Origin: Azospirillum formosense
GTDB lineage: Bacteria > Pseudomonadota > Alphaproteobacteria > Azospirillales > Azospirillaceae
DNA length: 64,000 nucleotides
Direction: 5' to 3'
NCBI RefSeq assembly: GCF_040500525.1
Contig: NZ_CP159402.1
Span: 2,045,501 to 2,109,500 of the forward strand
Shown piece by piece: positions 16,985-25,460 of this stretch. The notes beneath the pieces are model-generated. The model worked only from the letters and a program-made list of their open reading frames with translations. It was not told where the DNA came from and did not search any database. The stretch's first letter is position 1, and every line of letters starts with the position of its first letter. A program made the translations under genes and the position numbers.

Positions 16985-19069
16985 ATGAAGATCAACGGCC
17001 GGACGGTGCTCGTCTGCGATTGCGTCCACAGCATGGCGCTCGACGGCAAGGCGTTGGCCAGGGCCTGCGGAGCCGCGGCGGGGGCGGAGGGGGATCTGTC
17101 CGTCGCCACCCAGCTCTGCCGCACCCAGCTCGACCGGTTCGAGGCGCGCGTGGCGGAAGGCGCCCCGCTGCTCGTCGCCTGCACCCAGGAGGCCCCGCTG
17201 TTCGCGGAGATCGCGGCGCAGGACAATCTTGACGCCGACAACCCCAGCGCCGCGCTCGCCTTCACCAACATCCGCGAGCGCGCCGGCTGGTCGGACGAGG
17301 GCGCGCTGGCGGGGCCGAAGATCGCCGCCCTGCTGGCCGAGGCGGCCATGGACATCCCGCCGACCGGCACGATCACCCTGGCCTCGGAAGGCACAGCGCT
17401 GGTCTACGGCACCGACGAGCGCGCCATCGAGGTGGCCCGGCAGCTCTCCGGCAGCCTGGACGTCACCGTTCTGCTGAAATCCCCCAAGGACGTCGCCCCG
17501 CCGCGCGTCATGGACGTGCCGGTCTTCAAGGGCACCATCCGCGCCGCCAAGGGCTGGCTCGGCAATTTCGAGATCGTGGTGGACGACTACGCCCCGGCCA
17601 TCCCGGCCTCGCGCGCCGTCCTCGCCTTCGATCCGCCGCGGCACGGCGCCGCCTCGCGCTGCGACGTGATCGTGGACCTGACCGGCGGCGCGCCGCTGTT
17701 CCCCGCGCACGGCAAGCGCGACGGCTACCTGCGCCCCGACCCGGACAGCCCGGCCGCCGTCGCCAAGGCGGTGTTCGAGGCCGCCGATCTGGTCGGCGAG
17801 TTCGAGAAGCCGCGCTACATCGACTTCAAGGCCGACCTCTGCGCCCATTCGCGCAGCCGCAAGACCGGCTGCACGCGCTGCCTGGAGGTCTGCCCGACCG
17901 GCGCCATCACGCCGAACGGCGACCATGTGGCGATCGACCCGCACATCTGCGCCGGCTGCGGCTCCTGCGCGTCGGTCTGCCCGACCGGAGCCAGCACCTA
18001 CGCCCTGCCGCCGCTCCAGACGGTCTACGAGCGGCTGCGCACACTGCTGTCCTCCTACGCCAAGGCCGGCGGGACGGAGCCGGTCCTGCTCGTCCACGAC
18101 CCGCGGCACGGCGACGAGATGATCTCGCTGATCGCGCGCCACGGCCGCGGCCTGCCGGCCCGCGTCCTGCCCTTCGCGGTGAACGAGGTGACGCAGCTCG
18201 GCTTCGACGTGTTCGCGGCGGCTCTGGCCTATGGCGCGGGACGGGTGCGCGTCCTGGTCGGGCCTGGCAACGCCGGCGAGACCGCCGGGCTGGCCAGCCA
18301 GATCGGCTTGGCCGAAACGGCGATGGCCGGGCTTGGCTACGGCTCCGGCCGGGTGTCGATCATCGACTCCCAGGACCCCGACGCGGTGGCCGCGGAGCTG
18401 TGGGACCTGCCGCGCGAGGGCGCTCCCGCGCCCGGCACCTTCCTGCCGATGGGCGGCAAGCGCACCGTGACCATGCTGGCGCTGCGCCATCTGCACAAGG
18501 TGGCACCGGAACCGGTGGAGGTTCTGCCGCTGCCGCCGGGCGCTCCCTTCGGCCGGGTGCAGGTGATGACGGAGGGCTGCACGCTCTGCCTGTCCTGCGT
18601 CGGCGCCTGCCCGACCGGGGCGCTGCTCGACAACGCCGACAAGCCGATGCTGTCCTTCTCGCAGGACGCCTGCGTCCAGTGCGGCCTGTGCAAGACGACC
18701 TGCCCGGAGAAGGTCATCGCCCTGGTCCCGGAGATCGACTTCCGCGACAGCGCCCGCGGCGCCAGGGTCCTGAAGGAGGAGGAGCCCTTCTGCTGCGTCA
18801 AGTGCGGCAAGCCCTTCGCCACCAAGTCCTCGATCGACAAGATCGTCGCCGTGCTGGCCGGTCGGCACGCCATGTTCGCCACACCGGAGGCCGCCGACCG
18901 CATGCGCATGTGCGGCGACTGCCGCGTCGTGGACCAGTTCGAGCGGGGCGACTCGCCCTTCGCGCTCGGCGCCCCGCGCGCCCCGCGCACGACCGAGGAC
19001 TATCTGCGCGAGCGGGAGCTGGCCCAAAACGGCAAGGACGGCGGTCCGGACGGCGGCAGCGTCCACTGA
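16985..19069 (+). CDS. Polyferredoxin-like 4Fe-4S protein (formate dehydrogenase-associated type)
   Basis: 694 residues. Four Cys-rich clusters are visible: CTRCLEVCPTG (about 297), CAGCGSCASVCPTG (about 320), CTLCLSCVGACPTG (about 533) and CVQCGLCKTTCPEK (about 564). Each has the CxxCxxCxxxCP pattern or a variant. A C-terminal CCVKCGKPF...CGDC pair looks like a zinc or rubredoxin-like site. The N-terminus (MKINGRTVLVCDC) resembles proteins often encoded beside formate dehydrogenases. The ATG at 16985 follows AGGGG. Cytosolic electron carrier role inferred; no fdh gene is in the window, but moaA is next. Confidence 0.88.
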   Translation: MKINGRTVLVCDCVHSMALDGKALARACGAAAGAEGDLSVATQLCRTQLDRFEARVAEGAPLLVACTQEAPLFAEIAAQDNLDADNPSAALAFTNIRERAGWSDEGALAGPKIAALLAEAAMDIPPTGTITLASEGTALVYGTDERAIEVARQLSGSLDVTVLLKSPKDVAPPRVMDVPVFKGTIRAAKGWLGNFEIVVDDYAPAIPASRAVLAFDPPRHGAASRCDVIVDLTGGAPLFPAHGKRDGYLRPDPDSPAAVAKAVFEAADLVGEFEKPRYIDFKADLCAHSRSRKTGCTRCLEVCPTGAITPNGDHVAIDPHICAGCGSCASVCPTGASTYALPPLQTVYERLRTLLSSYAKAGGTEPVLLVHDPRHGDEMISLIARHGRGLPARVLPFAVNEVTQLGFDVFAAALAYGAGRVRVLVGPGNAGETAGLASQIGLAETAMAGLGYGSGRVSIIDSQDPDAVAAELWDLPREGAPAPGTFLPMGGKRTVTMLALRHLHKVAPEPVEVLPLPPGAPFGRVQVMTEGCTLCLSCVGACPTGALLDNADKPMLSFSQDACVQCGLCKTTCPEKVIALVPEIDFRDSARGARVLKEEEPFCCVKCGKPFATKSSIDKIVAVLAGRHAMFATPEAADRMRMCGDCRVVDQFERGDSPFALGAPRAPRTTEDYLRERELAQNGKDGGPDGGSVH

Positions 19070-19083
19070 GCGACGCCGCCGGA

Positions 19084-19142
19084 TGACGGGGATCATGTGC
19101 GCGGAGCCGGGATTTGATCCCCGTCAAGTCCCGGCTCCGCGC
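19084..19142 (+). other. Two interleaved perfect inverted repeats (a-b-a'-b')
   Basis: TGACGGGGATCA (19084-19095) pairs with TGATCCCCGTCA (19115-19126), 12 bp, no mismatch. GCGCGGAGCCGGGA (19099-19112) pairs with TCCCGGCTCCGCGC (19129-19142), 14 bp, no mismatch. The arms alternate, so the two hairpins exclude each other or form a pseudoknot. The element lies 15 bases after the polyferredoxin stop and 135 bases before moaA, with no T-run. It may be an unusual terminator or a switch. Confidence 0.8.
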
Positions 19143-19276
19143 TTCATGGTCTGCTGCGTCTGAAATTCCAGGTGGCGAAAAATCCGCAACTCGGACCTAT
19201 ATATCAGGATCGGGTTCGGGGTCATAATCGCCGCCCGGACTGCATGACACGCACCCCCTTGGGGAGAAGCCTGACG

Positions 19277-20302
19277 ATGACGACCGTTCCGCCGACCGCC
19301 GCCGCCCCGCTCGTCGATCCTTTCGGGCGGACCGTCAGCTATCTGCGCGTGTCCGTCACCGACCGCTGCGACCTGCGCTGCGTCTACTGCATGGCGGAGG
19401 ACATGAGCTTCCTGCCCAAGGCGGAGGTGCTGACGCTGGAGGAGATCGACCGCGTCTGCTCCGCCTTCGTCAAGCTGGGCACCCGCAAGCTGCGCCTGAC
19501 CGGCGGCGAGCCGCTGGTCCGCAAGGGCATCCACGAGCTGATCCACAGCCTGGGCCGCCATGTGAAGGCCGGCGACCTGGACGAGCTGACGCTGACCACC
19601 AACGGCACCATGCTGTTCAAGTATGCCGGCGATCTGGTGGAGGCCGGGGTGCGCCGGATCAACGTGTCGCTGGACACGCTCGACCCCCACAAGTTCCAGG
19701 CGATCACCCGCTGGGGCCGGCTGGACAAGGTGCTGGGCGGGCTCCAGGCCGCCAAGGAGGCGGGGCTCCAGGTCAAGATCAACACGGTCGCGCTGAAGGG
19801 CGTGAACGACGACGAATTCCACCGGCTGGTCGGCTGGTGCGGCGAGCAGGGCTTCGACCTGACCTTCATCGAGGTCATGCCGATGGGCGAGATCGGCGAC
19901 GAGGCGCGGCTCGACCAGTATCTGCCGCTGAGCCTCGTCCGGGCGGAGCTGGCCAAGCGCTGGACGCTGGACGAGATCGACTACCGCACCGGCGGTCCGG
20001 CCCGCTACGTGCGGGTGGCCGAGACCGGCGGGCGCATCGGCTTCATCACGCCGCTGACCCACAATTTCTGCGAAAGCTGCAACCGCGTGCGGCTCACCTG
20101 CACCGGCACCCTCTACATGTGCCTGGGCCAGGAGGACGCCGCCGACCTGCGCACCCCGCTGCGCCTCAGCGACGACGACGGGCTGCTGGTCCAGGCGGTG
20201 CGCGACGCCATCGCCCGCAAGCCCAAGGGCCACGACTTCATCATCGACCGCCGCCATCAGGGCCCGGCGGTCCCCCGCCACATGAGCGTGACCGGGGGAT
20301 GA
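19277..20302 (+). CDS. moaA: GTP 3',8-cyclase
   Basis: First enzyme of molybdenum cofactor synthesis: a radical-SAM enzyme converting GTP to 3',8-cyclo-GTP. The 341-residue protein has the SAM cluster motif CDLRCVYCM near residue 26, [18 protein letters not shown], and the C-terminal cluster motif [20 protein letters not shown]. It ends in the GG dipeptide required for activity. GGGGAG precedes the ATG at 19277. It adjoins a polyferredoxin gene of a type linked to molybdoenzymes. No canonical Moco riboswitch was recognised in 19143-19276. Confidence 0.97.
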   Translation: MTTVPPTAAAPLVDPFGRTVSYLRVSVTDRCDLRCVYCMAEDMSFLPKAEVLTLEEIDRVCSAFVKLGTRKLRLTGGEPLVRKGIHELIHSLGRHVKAGDLDELTLTTNGTMLFKYAGDLVEAGVRRINVSLDTLDPHKFQAITRWGRLDKVLGGLQAAKEAGLQVKINTVALKGVNDDEFHRLVGWCGEQGFDLTFIEVMPMGEIGDEARLDQYLPLSLVRAELAKRWTLDEIDYRTGGPARYVRVAETGGRIGFITPLTHNFCESCNRVRLTCTGTLYMCLGQEDAADLRTPLRLSDDDGLLVQAVRDAIARKPKGHDFIIDRRHQGPAVPRHMSVTGG

Positions 20303-20328
20303 CGGGCCGGCCCGGCGCCCGCTCCAAT

Positions 20329-20380
20329 CCCTCTCCCGCCTCGGGAGAGGGTGCCCGCGCAGCGGGCGGGTGAGGGTCGT
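20329..20380. repeat. Palindromic C/G-rich repeat, short copy
   Basis: CCCTCTCCCG (20329-20338) pairs with CGGGAGAGGG (20342-20351), then GCCCGC/GCGGGC forms a second small stem. It resembles half of the larger elements at 41064, 42820 and 63681. It lies between moaA and nadK and could act as a terminator or transcript stabiliser. Confidence 0.6.
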
Positions 20381-20470
20381 GCGAGAAGCGAGGTCTTTCC
20401 GGCGGCAGCCCCACCCATCGACCGAAGCGGCCTTCTGCAACCGGGCTTCCTGCGCTATGGTCCCCGTGAC

Positions 20471-21325
20471 ATGACCGAAACCGCCGCCAAGCTGCCCGCC
20501 GATCCGACCCTGGACCCGCTGGCGCCCGATCCCGCAGGCCGCAGGCCCGCCGACCTCCGCATCGCCTTCTGCGCGGCGAACACGGAAGAGGCGATGCGGG
20601 CGCGCACCCGGCTGGTCCACCGCTACGGCAACGCGCCGCTGGAGGACGCCGACGTCATCGTGGCGCTGGGCGGCGACGGCTTCCTGCTTGAGACGCTGCA
20701 CCGCGCGCTGAAGCGCGACGGGCACAATCCGCCGCCGGTCTACGGCATGAACCGGGGATCGGTCGGCTTCCTGCTGAACGTCTTCCGCGAGGACGAGCTG
20801 GCCGAGCGGCTGGCCAGCGCCCAGAGCGTCAAGCTGCACCCCCTGCGCATGAGGGCCACCCGCTGCAACGGCGAGCAGGTGGAGGCGCTCGGCATCAACG
20901 AGGTGTCGATGCTGCGCGAGACGCGGCAGGCCTCGAAGCTGCGCATCACCGTGGACGGCGTGGTCCGCCTGCCGGAGCTGATCTGCGACGGCGTTCTGGT
21001 CGCCACCCCCGCCGGCAGCACCGCCTACAACCTGTCGGCCCACGGCCCGATCATCCCGCTGGGCGCCGGGGTGTTGGCCCTGACGCCCATCAGTTCCTTC
21101 CGGCCGCGGCGCTGGCGCGGCGCGCTGCTGCCGCACAGCTCCAAGATCACCGTGGACATCCTGGAGGAGGTCAAGCGCCCGGTCAGCGCCGTCGCCGACT
21201 CGACCGAGGTGCGCGAGGTCATCCGCGTCGATGTGGAGGAGGCGCGCGACGTCGCTCTGACCCTGCTGTTCGACCCGGAGCTGAACTTCGAGGAGCGGAT
21301 CCTGAAGGAGCAGTTCTCGCCGTAA
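20471..21325 (+). CDS. nadK: NAD kinase
   Basis: Phosphorylates NAD+ to NADP+ in the cytosol. The 284-residue protein shows the [11 protein letters not shown] motif near residue 63, [31 protein letters not shown], and [19 protein letters not shown], all signatures of the NadK/PpnK family. The ATG at 20471 gives the expected N-terminus; there is no strong ribosome site. It follows moaA in the same direction with a repeat hairpin between them. Confidence 0.95.
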   Translation: MTETAAKLPADPTLDPLAPDPAGRRPADLRIAFCAANTEEAMRARTRLVHRYGNAPLEDADVIVALGGDGFLLETLHRALKRDGHNPPPVYGMNRGSVGFLLNVFREDELAERLASAQSVKLHPLRMRATRCNGEQVEALGINEVSMLRETRQASKLRITVDGVVRLPELICDGVLVATPAGSTAYNLSAHGPIIPLGAGVLALTPISSFRPRRWRGALLPHSSKITVDILEEVKRPVSAVADSTEVREVIRVDVEEARDVALTLLFDPELNFEERILKEQFSP

Positions 21326-21337
21326 CGCGCCCGGCTC

Positions 21338-22204
21338 CTACTCGGCGGCGCGGCGCGCGGTGCTGGCCTGCGCGTGGGCGCAGATGCGGCGGGTCAGCGT
21401 GGTCAGGTCGGCCTGAAGCTTGGCGAACCCCTCGTTCCGCTCCAGCGTCTCCTCGTTCATGTAGAGGCGGCGGTTGATTTCGAGCTGGAGGGAATGGCGG
21501 CCCCGCGCCGGGTCGGAGTGGCGGGACACCAGCTCGACCCCCTTGAAGGGATGGTTCCGCGCGACCTTGTAGCCGAGCCCGGTCAGCACCCGCTCGACCA
21601 GCGCGGTGAAGCCCGGCTCGCAGGTGGTGCCGTCGCGGTCGCCCAGCACGAAATCCATGCCCAGCTTGTGCGCCGCCCCCGGCCCGACCGCGGAGGGCAT
21701 CGAATGGCAGTCGATGTGCCAGACGGCGCCGAACCGGTCGGCCAGATCGTCCATCACGCTGGACACCTGGAAATGATAGGGCCGGTAGTAGCGGTCGATG
21801 CGCTCCGCCACCTCGGCGACCGACAGCCGCCCGTCGTAGAGCGGCATCCCCGGACGGCACAGCGTGCGGATCAGCCCCATGCCGGCGGCGCTCTTCTCCG
21901 TCGGGCGCAGCGGTTCGGGCCAGCGCCCGTCGAGAAGCGCCGGGTCGATGTCGTCGATGGCCCGGTTCGCGTCGATGTAGGTGCGCGGGAACAGCGCGCA
22001 GAGCAGCGTCGCGCCATGCTCCGGCGCGTGGGCGAACAGCTCGTCCACATGGGTGTCCTCGGCCTGCCGCAGGGTGGACAGCGGGCAGACGAAGGCGAAA
22101 TCGCGCGGGTAGACGGTGCCGCTGTGCGGTGAATCGAAGAACACCGGCAGGCGCGGGACGATCGGATCGTTGCGGACGAGCACGTCCTCGATCACGAAAC
22201 TCAT
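21338..22204 (-). CDS. N-formylglutamate amidohydrolase family protein
   Basis: 288 residues. Matches the N-formylglutamate amidohydrolase (HutG/FGase) family: FFDSPHSGTVYP at residue 22, RTYIDANRAIDDID, HIDCHSMPS, and HSLQLEINRRLYMNEET with the metal-binding His/Glu residues. The family hydrolyses N-formyl-L-glutamate in histidine breakdown; no other hut gene is nearby, so the true substrate may differ. It is convergent with nadK and divergent from the deacylase gene at 22461. The ATG at 22204 is the natural start. Confidence 0.9.
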   Translation of the reverse strand: MSFVIEDVLVRNDPIVPRLPVFFDSPHSGTVYPRDFAFVCPLSTLRQAEDTHVDELFAHAPEHGATLLCALFPRTYIDANRAIDDIDPALLDGRWPEPLRPTEKSAAGMGLIRTLCRPGMPLYDGRLSVAEVAERIDRYYRPYHFQVSSVMDDLADRFGAVWHIDCHSMPSAVGPGAAHKLGMDFVLGDRDGTTCEPGFTALVERVLTGLGYKVARNHPFKGVELVSRHSDPARGRHSLQLEINRRLYMNEETLERNEGFAKLQADLTTLTRRICAHAQASTARRAAE

Positions 22205-22460
22205 GGCTGACCCCGGTGTACCAACTGCGCCGACCAACCGCGGCACCTGCCCGGATGGCATAGCAGGACGCTGCGGCGGATGGATTCGGGTATAGACGAT
22301 GGCCGGGAGCCCGTCGACCAAAAACCGTCATACACCGGTAAGGCAAAGAACATGATTGGCCGGGGAAATGGCGGGACTGGCGCAGCGCCGGACTCTCCGC
22401 CATACTGATCGTTCAGCGAAAGCGCCCGGCACCGGCCAGACCCGCAAAGGCGAGATCCGC

Positions 22461-23411
22461 TTGACCGAATCCCTGCCACCGATTGAATTGACGCCGCCGG
22501 ACATCGGCCCCTACCGCCGTGGCAACACCGGCATCGACCACGTCACGACGCTGGAGTCCGGGCGCCCCGGCCCCCACGCCGTCATCGTGTCGTTGATCCA
22601 CGGCAACGAGATCGGCGGGGCGGTGGCGATGGACCGGCTGTTCCGGCTGGGCGTCCGCCCCACCCGCGGGCGGCTGACCCTGGTCTTCGCCAACACCGCC
22701 GCCTATCACGGCTTCGACGCCGAGCGCCCCTACGCCTCCCGTTTCGTCGACGAGGACATGAACCGCGTCTGGTCGCCGGAGGTGCTGGACGGGCCGCGCG
22801 ACAGCGTGGAACTGCGCCGCGCCCGCCAGCTCCGGCCCGTGTTCGACGCCGCGGACGTCATCCTCGACCTGCATTCCATGACGGCGGACACCCCGCCACT
22901 GACCCTGTGCGGGCGGACGGACCGCGCCCGCGCCCTGGCCCGCCGTCTCGGCCACCCGGCCTGGATCGTCGCGGACGAGGGGCACGCGGCGGGGCGGCGG
23001 GTGATCGACTACGCGGACTTCGCCGCGGCGGACGGGCGGCGCACCGCCATCCTGGTCGAATGCGGCCAGCACTGGCGGGACGAGACGGCGCTGGTCGCCC
23101 TGGAAAGCGCGATGCGTTTCCTGCTCGCCCAGGAGATGGTCGACCCGTCGCTGGCCGACCGCCACATCCGCCGCCACCCCGATCCGCAACGCACCGTCGA
23201 GGTGACCGAGGCGGTGACCGCCGAAACCGACGAATTCTTCTTCGACCAGCCCTATGTGGGGATGGAGGTCATTCCCCGCGCCGGAACGGTCCTGGGCCGC
23301 GACGGCGATCGCCCGATCGTGACGCCCTACGACGACTGCGTGCTGATCATGCCGGCCCGGCGCCCCAAATCCGGGCAGACCGCCGTCCGGCTGGGGCGGA
23401 TCGTTCCTTGA
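22461..23411 (+). CDS. Succinylglutamate desuccinylase/aspartoacylase-family hydrolase
   Basis: About 316 residues from a TTG at 22461, which has AAAGGCGAG upstream; ATGs at 22356 and 22368 would add N-terminal residues of non-coding appearance. Zinc-dependent deacylase signatures: SLIHGNEIGGAVA with the metal His/Glu, DEDMNRVW, and DLHSMTADTPPLT. The C-terminal beta domain ends in YDDCVLIMPARRPKSGQTAVRLGRI. The substrate is probably an N-acyl amino acid or related amide. An AbrB-type membrane protein follows 19 bases later, so the two are probably co-transcribed. Confidence 0.88.
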   Translation: MTESLPPIELTPPDIGPYRRGNTGIDHVTTLESGRPGPHAVIVSLIHGNEIGGAVAMDRLFRLGVRPTRGRLTLVFANTAAYHGFDAERPYASRFVDEDMNRVWSPEVLDGPRDSVELRRARQLRPVFDAADVILDLHSMTADTPPLTLCGRTDRARALARRLGHPAWIVADEGHAAGRRVIDYADFAAADGRRTAILVECGQHWRDETALVALESAMRFLLAQEMVDPSLADRHIRRHPDPQRTVEVTEAVTAETDEFFFDQPYVGMEVIPRAGTVLGRDGDRPIVTPYDDCVLIMPARRPKSGQTAVRLGRIVP

Positions 23412-23430
23412 ACCGGACACAGCGAACGGC

Positions 23431-24492
23431 ATGACCATCGGACCGGGGCTCCGGCCCTTCGCGCTCGCCCTCGCGCTGGGGACGGCGGGGGGCGCGCTGT
23501 TCAGCTATTTCCATCTGCCGCTGGCCTGGATGATCGGCGCCATGACCGCCACCACGGTCGCCGCCATGGCCGGTGTCGCGCTGCATGTGCCGAAACCGCT
23601 GCGCAACACCATGATCATGATCCTCGGCGTGATGCTGGGCAGCGGCTTCACCCCGGACATCCTGGGGCGGCTCGGCGAGTGGAGCCTGTCGCTGAGCGCG
23701 CTGACCGTCTATCTCGTGCTGGCGACCACGCTGGGGGTTCAATACCTGCGCCGCGGGGCCCGGCTGGACCCGCCGACCGCCTTCTTCACCGCCACTCCCG
23801 GCGGGTTGAACGAGATGGTGATGGTCGGCACCCAGATGGGCGGCGACAGCCGGACCATGGCGTTGTCCCACGCGCTCCGTGTGATGCTGGTGGTGCTGGT
23901 CATCCCCTTCGCCTTCCAGGCGCTGGGGCTGTACGACCCGGCGCGGCGCGGCACGCTCGGCCCGCCCCTGCTGTCGCTCGCCCCGCTGGACGTGGCGCTG
24001 CTGTCCGCCTGCGCGCTGGGCTATCCCCTGGCGAAGCTGCTGCGCATCCCCGCCGCCCAGATCGTCGGACCGATGCTGCTGTCCGCCGCGATCCACCTCG
24101 CCGGGCTGACCGAGGGCAAGCCGCCGGGCGTTCTGGTCGCCGCGGCCCAGGTGGTGATCGGGGCGTCGCTGGGCTGCCGCTTCACCGGGTTGAACATCCG
24201 CCGCATCGGGCGCGACGGGCTGACCGCGCTGGGCCTCACCGGGCTGATGCTGCTGGTCACCACGGCGGCGGCCTGGATGGTCGACGAGGCGACGGGGTTG
24301 GGACTCGCGGCGCTGATCCTCGCCTTCGCGCCGGGCGGGCTGGCCGAGATGACGCTGGTCGCGCTGGCGCTGAACATCGACGTGGCGCTGGTCGCCACCC
24401 ACCACATGGTGCGCATCATCCTGATCGTGACGCTGGCGCCCGGCTTCTACCTGCTGTGGCGCAAGTGGCGCTCCCACCGCGGCAAGACCTGA
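23431..24492 (+). CDS. AbrB-family membrane protein (putative ammonia monooxygenase type)
   Basis: 353 residues with about ten predicted membrane segments in two homologous halves: LPLAWMIGAMTATTVAAMAG and IPAAQIVGPMLLSAAIHLAG are the repeated AbrB-duplication motif. FFTATPGGLNEMV and ILAFAPGGLAEMT are the second duplicated motif. The family was misnamed after a transcription factor and ammonia monooxygenase; it is now viewed as a transporter-like membrane protein of unknown substrate. Likely co-transcribed with the deacylase, possibly exporting or importing its substrate. Confidence 0.9.
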   Translation: MTIGPGLRPFALALALGTAGGALFSYFHLPLAWMIGAMTATTVAAMAGVALHVPKPLRNTMIMILGVMLGSGFTPDILGRLGEWSLSLSALTVYLVLATTLGVQYLRRGARLDPPTAFFTATPGGLNEMVMVGTQMGGDSRTMALSHALRVMLVVLVIPFAFQALGLYDPARRGTLGPPLLSLAPLDVALLSACALGYPLAKLLRIPAAQIVGPMLLSAAIHLAGLTEGKPPGVLVAAAQVVIGASLGCRFTGLNIRRIGRDGLTALGLTGLMLLVTTAAAWMVDEATGLGLAALILAFAPGGLAEMTLVALALNIDVALVATHHMVRIILIVTLAPGFYLLWRKWRSHRGKT

Positions 24493-24638
24493 CGGTTCCC
24501 CTCTGGCCGGGCCGGCCAATCCGCCGCACACGCATGTGTGGAGTTTCCATTGCGCCCATCCCGCACCCCGTGCGAGGTGGAGGCGCGGACGGGTGGTGGA
24601 GTGCCACCACCCCGCCGCTCAACGAGGAGGCTCGGAGG

Positions 24639-24716
24639 ATGAAGGAAATCCTCGGTCTCCTGATCCTGCTGCTCCAGATCGTCAAGGCGATTCTTGATCT
24701 TCTGAACCGGCAGTGA
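24639..24716 (+). CDS. 25-residue Leu/Ile-rich peptide, family copy A
   Basis: Not annotated by ordinary gene callers because of its size. It starts MKEILGLLILLLQ and ends DLLNRQ; the core is almost all Leu/Ile/Val with single Lys, Gln and Asp residues, fitting a short membrane-spanning or amphipathic helix. A GAGGAGG and a second GGAGG lie just before the ATG. A homologue of 24 residues exists at 55751-55825 on the other strand. The two differ by five synonymous third-position changes and a few conservative replacements (I/V, V/I, Q/R), which supports translation of this frame. A hairpin at 24592-24611 precedes it and a conserved hairpin follows. Resembles type I toxin peptides in form only; function unknown. 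Confidence 0.75.
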   Translation: MKEILGLLILLLQIVKAILDLLNRQ

Positions 24717-24772
24717 TCGGGCCGGGAGGCGGGGGATAGGAGCCCCTGCCTCCCAAGCCTGATGATGGCGCC
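24717..24772 (+). ncRNA. Conserved hairpin and tail after peptide A
   Basis: GGGAGGCGGGGG (24724-24735) pairs with CCCCTGCCTCCC (24743-24754) through a 12-bp stem with one G-U, loop ATAGGAG, followed by AAGCCTGATGATG. The matching element after peptide B differs in stem and loop yet keeps pairing. GATCGGGCCGGGAGGC spanning the stop is identical in both loci. No T-run follows, so it is not a standard terminator. Probable functional 3' RNA element. Confidence 0.65.
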
Positions 24773-24799
24773 GCACCCGCCCGATTGCAAGCCATCCGA

Positions 24800-25333
24800 T
24801 CATTTCACGGGAGGTTTACCCTTTTCCCACTGAGGGTTCGTGTCGATCAGCGGCACGCTGGAAATGGCCATCTTCGCCGAGGCGTCCTTCACCTGCCGGC
24901 TGTAGACCACATAGATCAGCGTGTCGTTCACCCGGTCGTAGATGCGGCGGATGGCGATCGACTTGAAGACCAGGCTCTTGCGCTCGGAGAAGACCTCCTC
25001 GCCCTTCTGCGACAGCTCGATGTCGCCGATCACCAGCGGCCCGGTGCGCCGGCACGAGATGGAGGCGTTGGACGGGTCCTCGAACCAGTTCCCCTTGGTC
25101 AGCCGGTCGAGCACGCTGCGGTCGAAATCCACCAGATGGCAGGTGATGCCCTTCACCTTCGGGTCCTCGATCGCCTGCACCTGAAGCCCGTTGCCGGTCC
25201 AGTCGTTGGAGAAGCGCCCGACGACGAGGTCCTCGGCCGACGCCGTGGTGGAGGCAGCCATCGGTGGCAGCACGGTTAGCGCCAGGACCATCAGGCCTCG
25301 GCGGATGTTTATCGAAGGGAACGGGCTGCGCAT
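24800..25333 (-). CDS. creA: CreA-family periplasmic protein
   Basis: 177 residues with a signal peptide (MRSPFPSINIRRGLMVLALTVLPPMAASTTASAED, cleavage near residue 34 in pieces: basic N-region, hydrophobic core, ASA). The mature part matches CreA: VGRFSNDWTGNGLQVQAIEDP, GITCHLVDFDRS, EDPSNASISCRRTGP, and YDRVNDTLIYVVYSRQV. CreA is a conserved periplasmic or secreted protein of unknown function. It converges with the small peptide gene at 24639. Confidence 0.92.
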   Translation of the reverse strand: MRSPFPSINIRRGLMVLALTVLPPMAASTTASAEDLVVGRFSNDWTGNGLQVQAIEDPKVKGITCHLVDFDRSVLDRLTKGNWFEDPSNASISCRRTGPLVIGDIELSQKGEEVFSERKSLVFKSIAIRRIYDRVNDTLIYVVYSRQVKDASAKMAISSVPLIDTNPQWEKGKPPVK

Positions 25334-25460
25334 CTCGTGGAACTCCGGTCGTCGCGAAGCGGGGCCGCGTGGGCGCGGTCCTGGAATACCCCTAAATCGG
25401 GCGGGGGTCCGGCGCCGTCAAGCGCCCCCCGGCCCGCTACTCCCGGAGTGCCTGCCCCCG

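Noticed and set aside
19143..19276. Possible molybdenum cofactor riboswitch before moaA
   Set aside because: I could not fit the conserved Moco RNA helices; only an ordinary leader is visible.
20329..20351. CRISPR-like palindromic repeat
   Set aside because: Single palindrome with no regular spacing or spacers; belongs to a dispersed intergenic repeat family.
24447..24803. Antisense open frame across small-peptide copy A, which has a similar antisense frame (55673-55954) at copy B
   Set aside because: The similarity of the antisense proteins is limited to the part opposite the peptide and hairpin. The sense strand has the ribosome sites and shows synonymous third-base changes; the antisense frames diverge outside.
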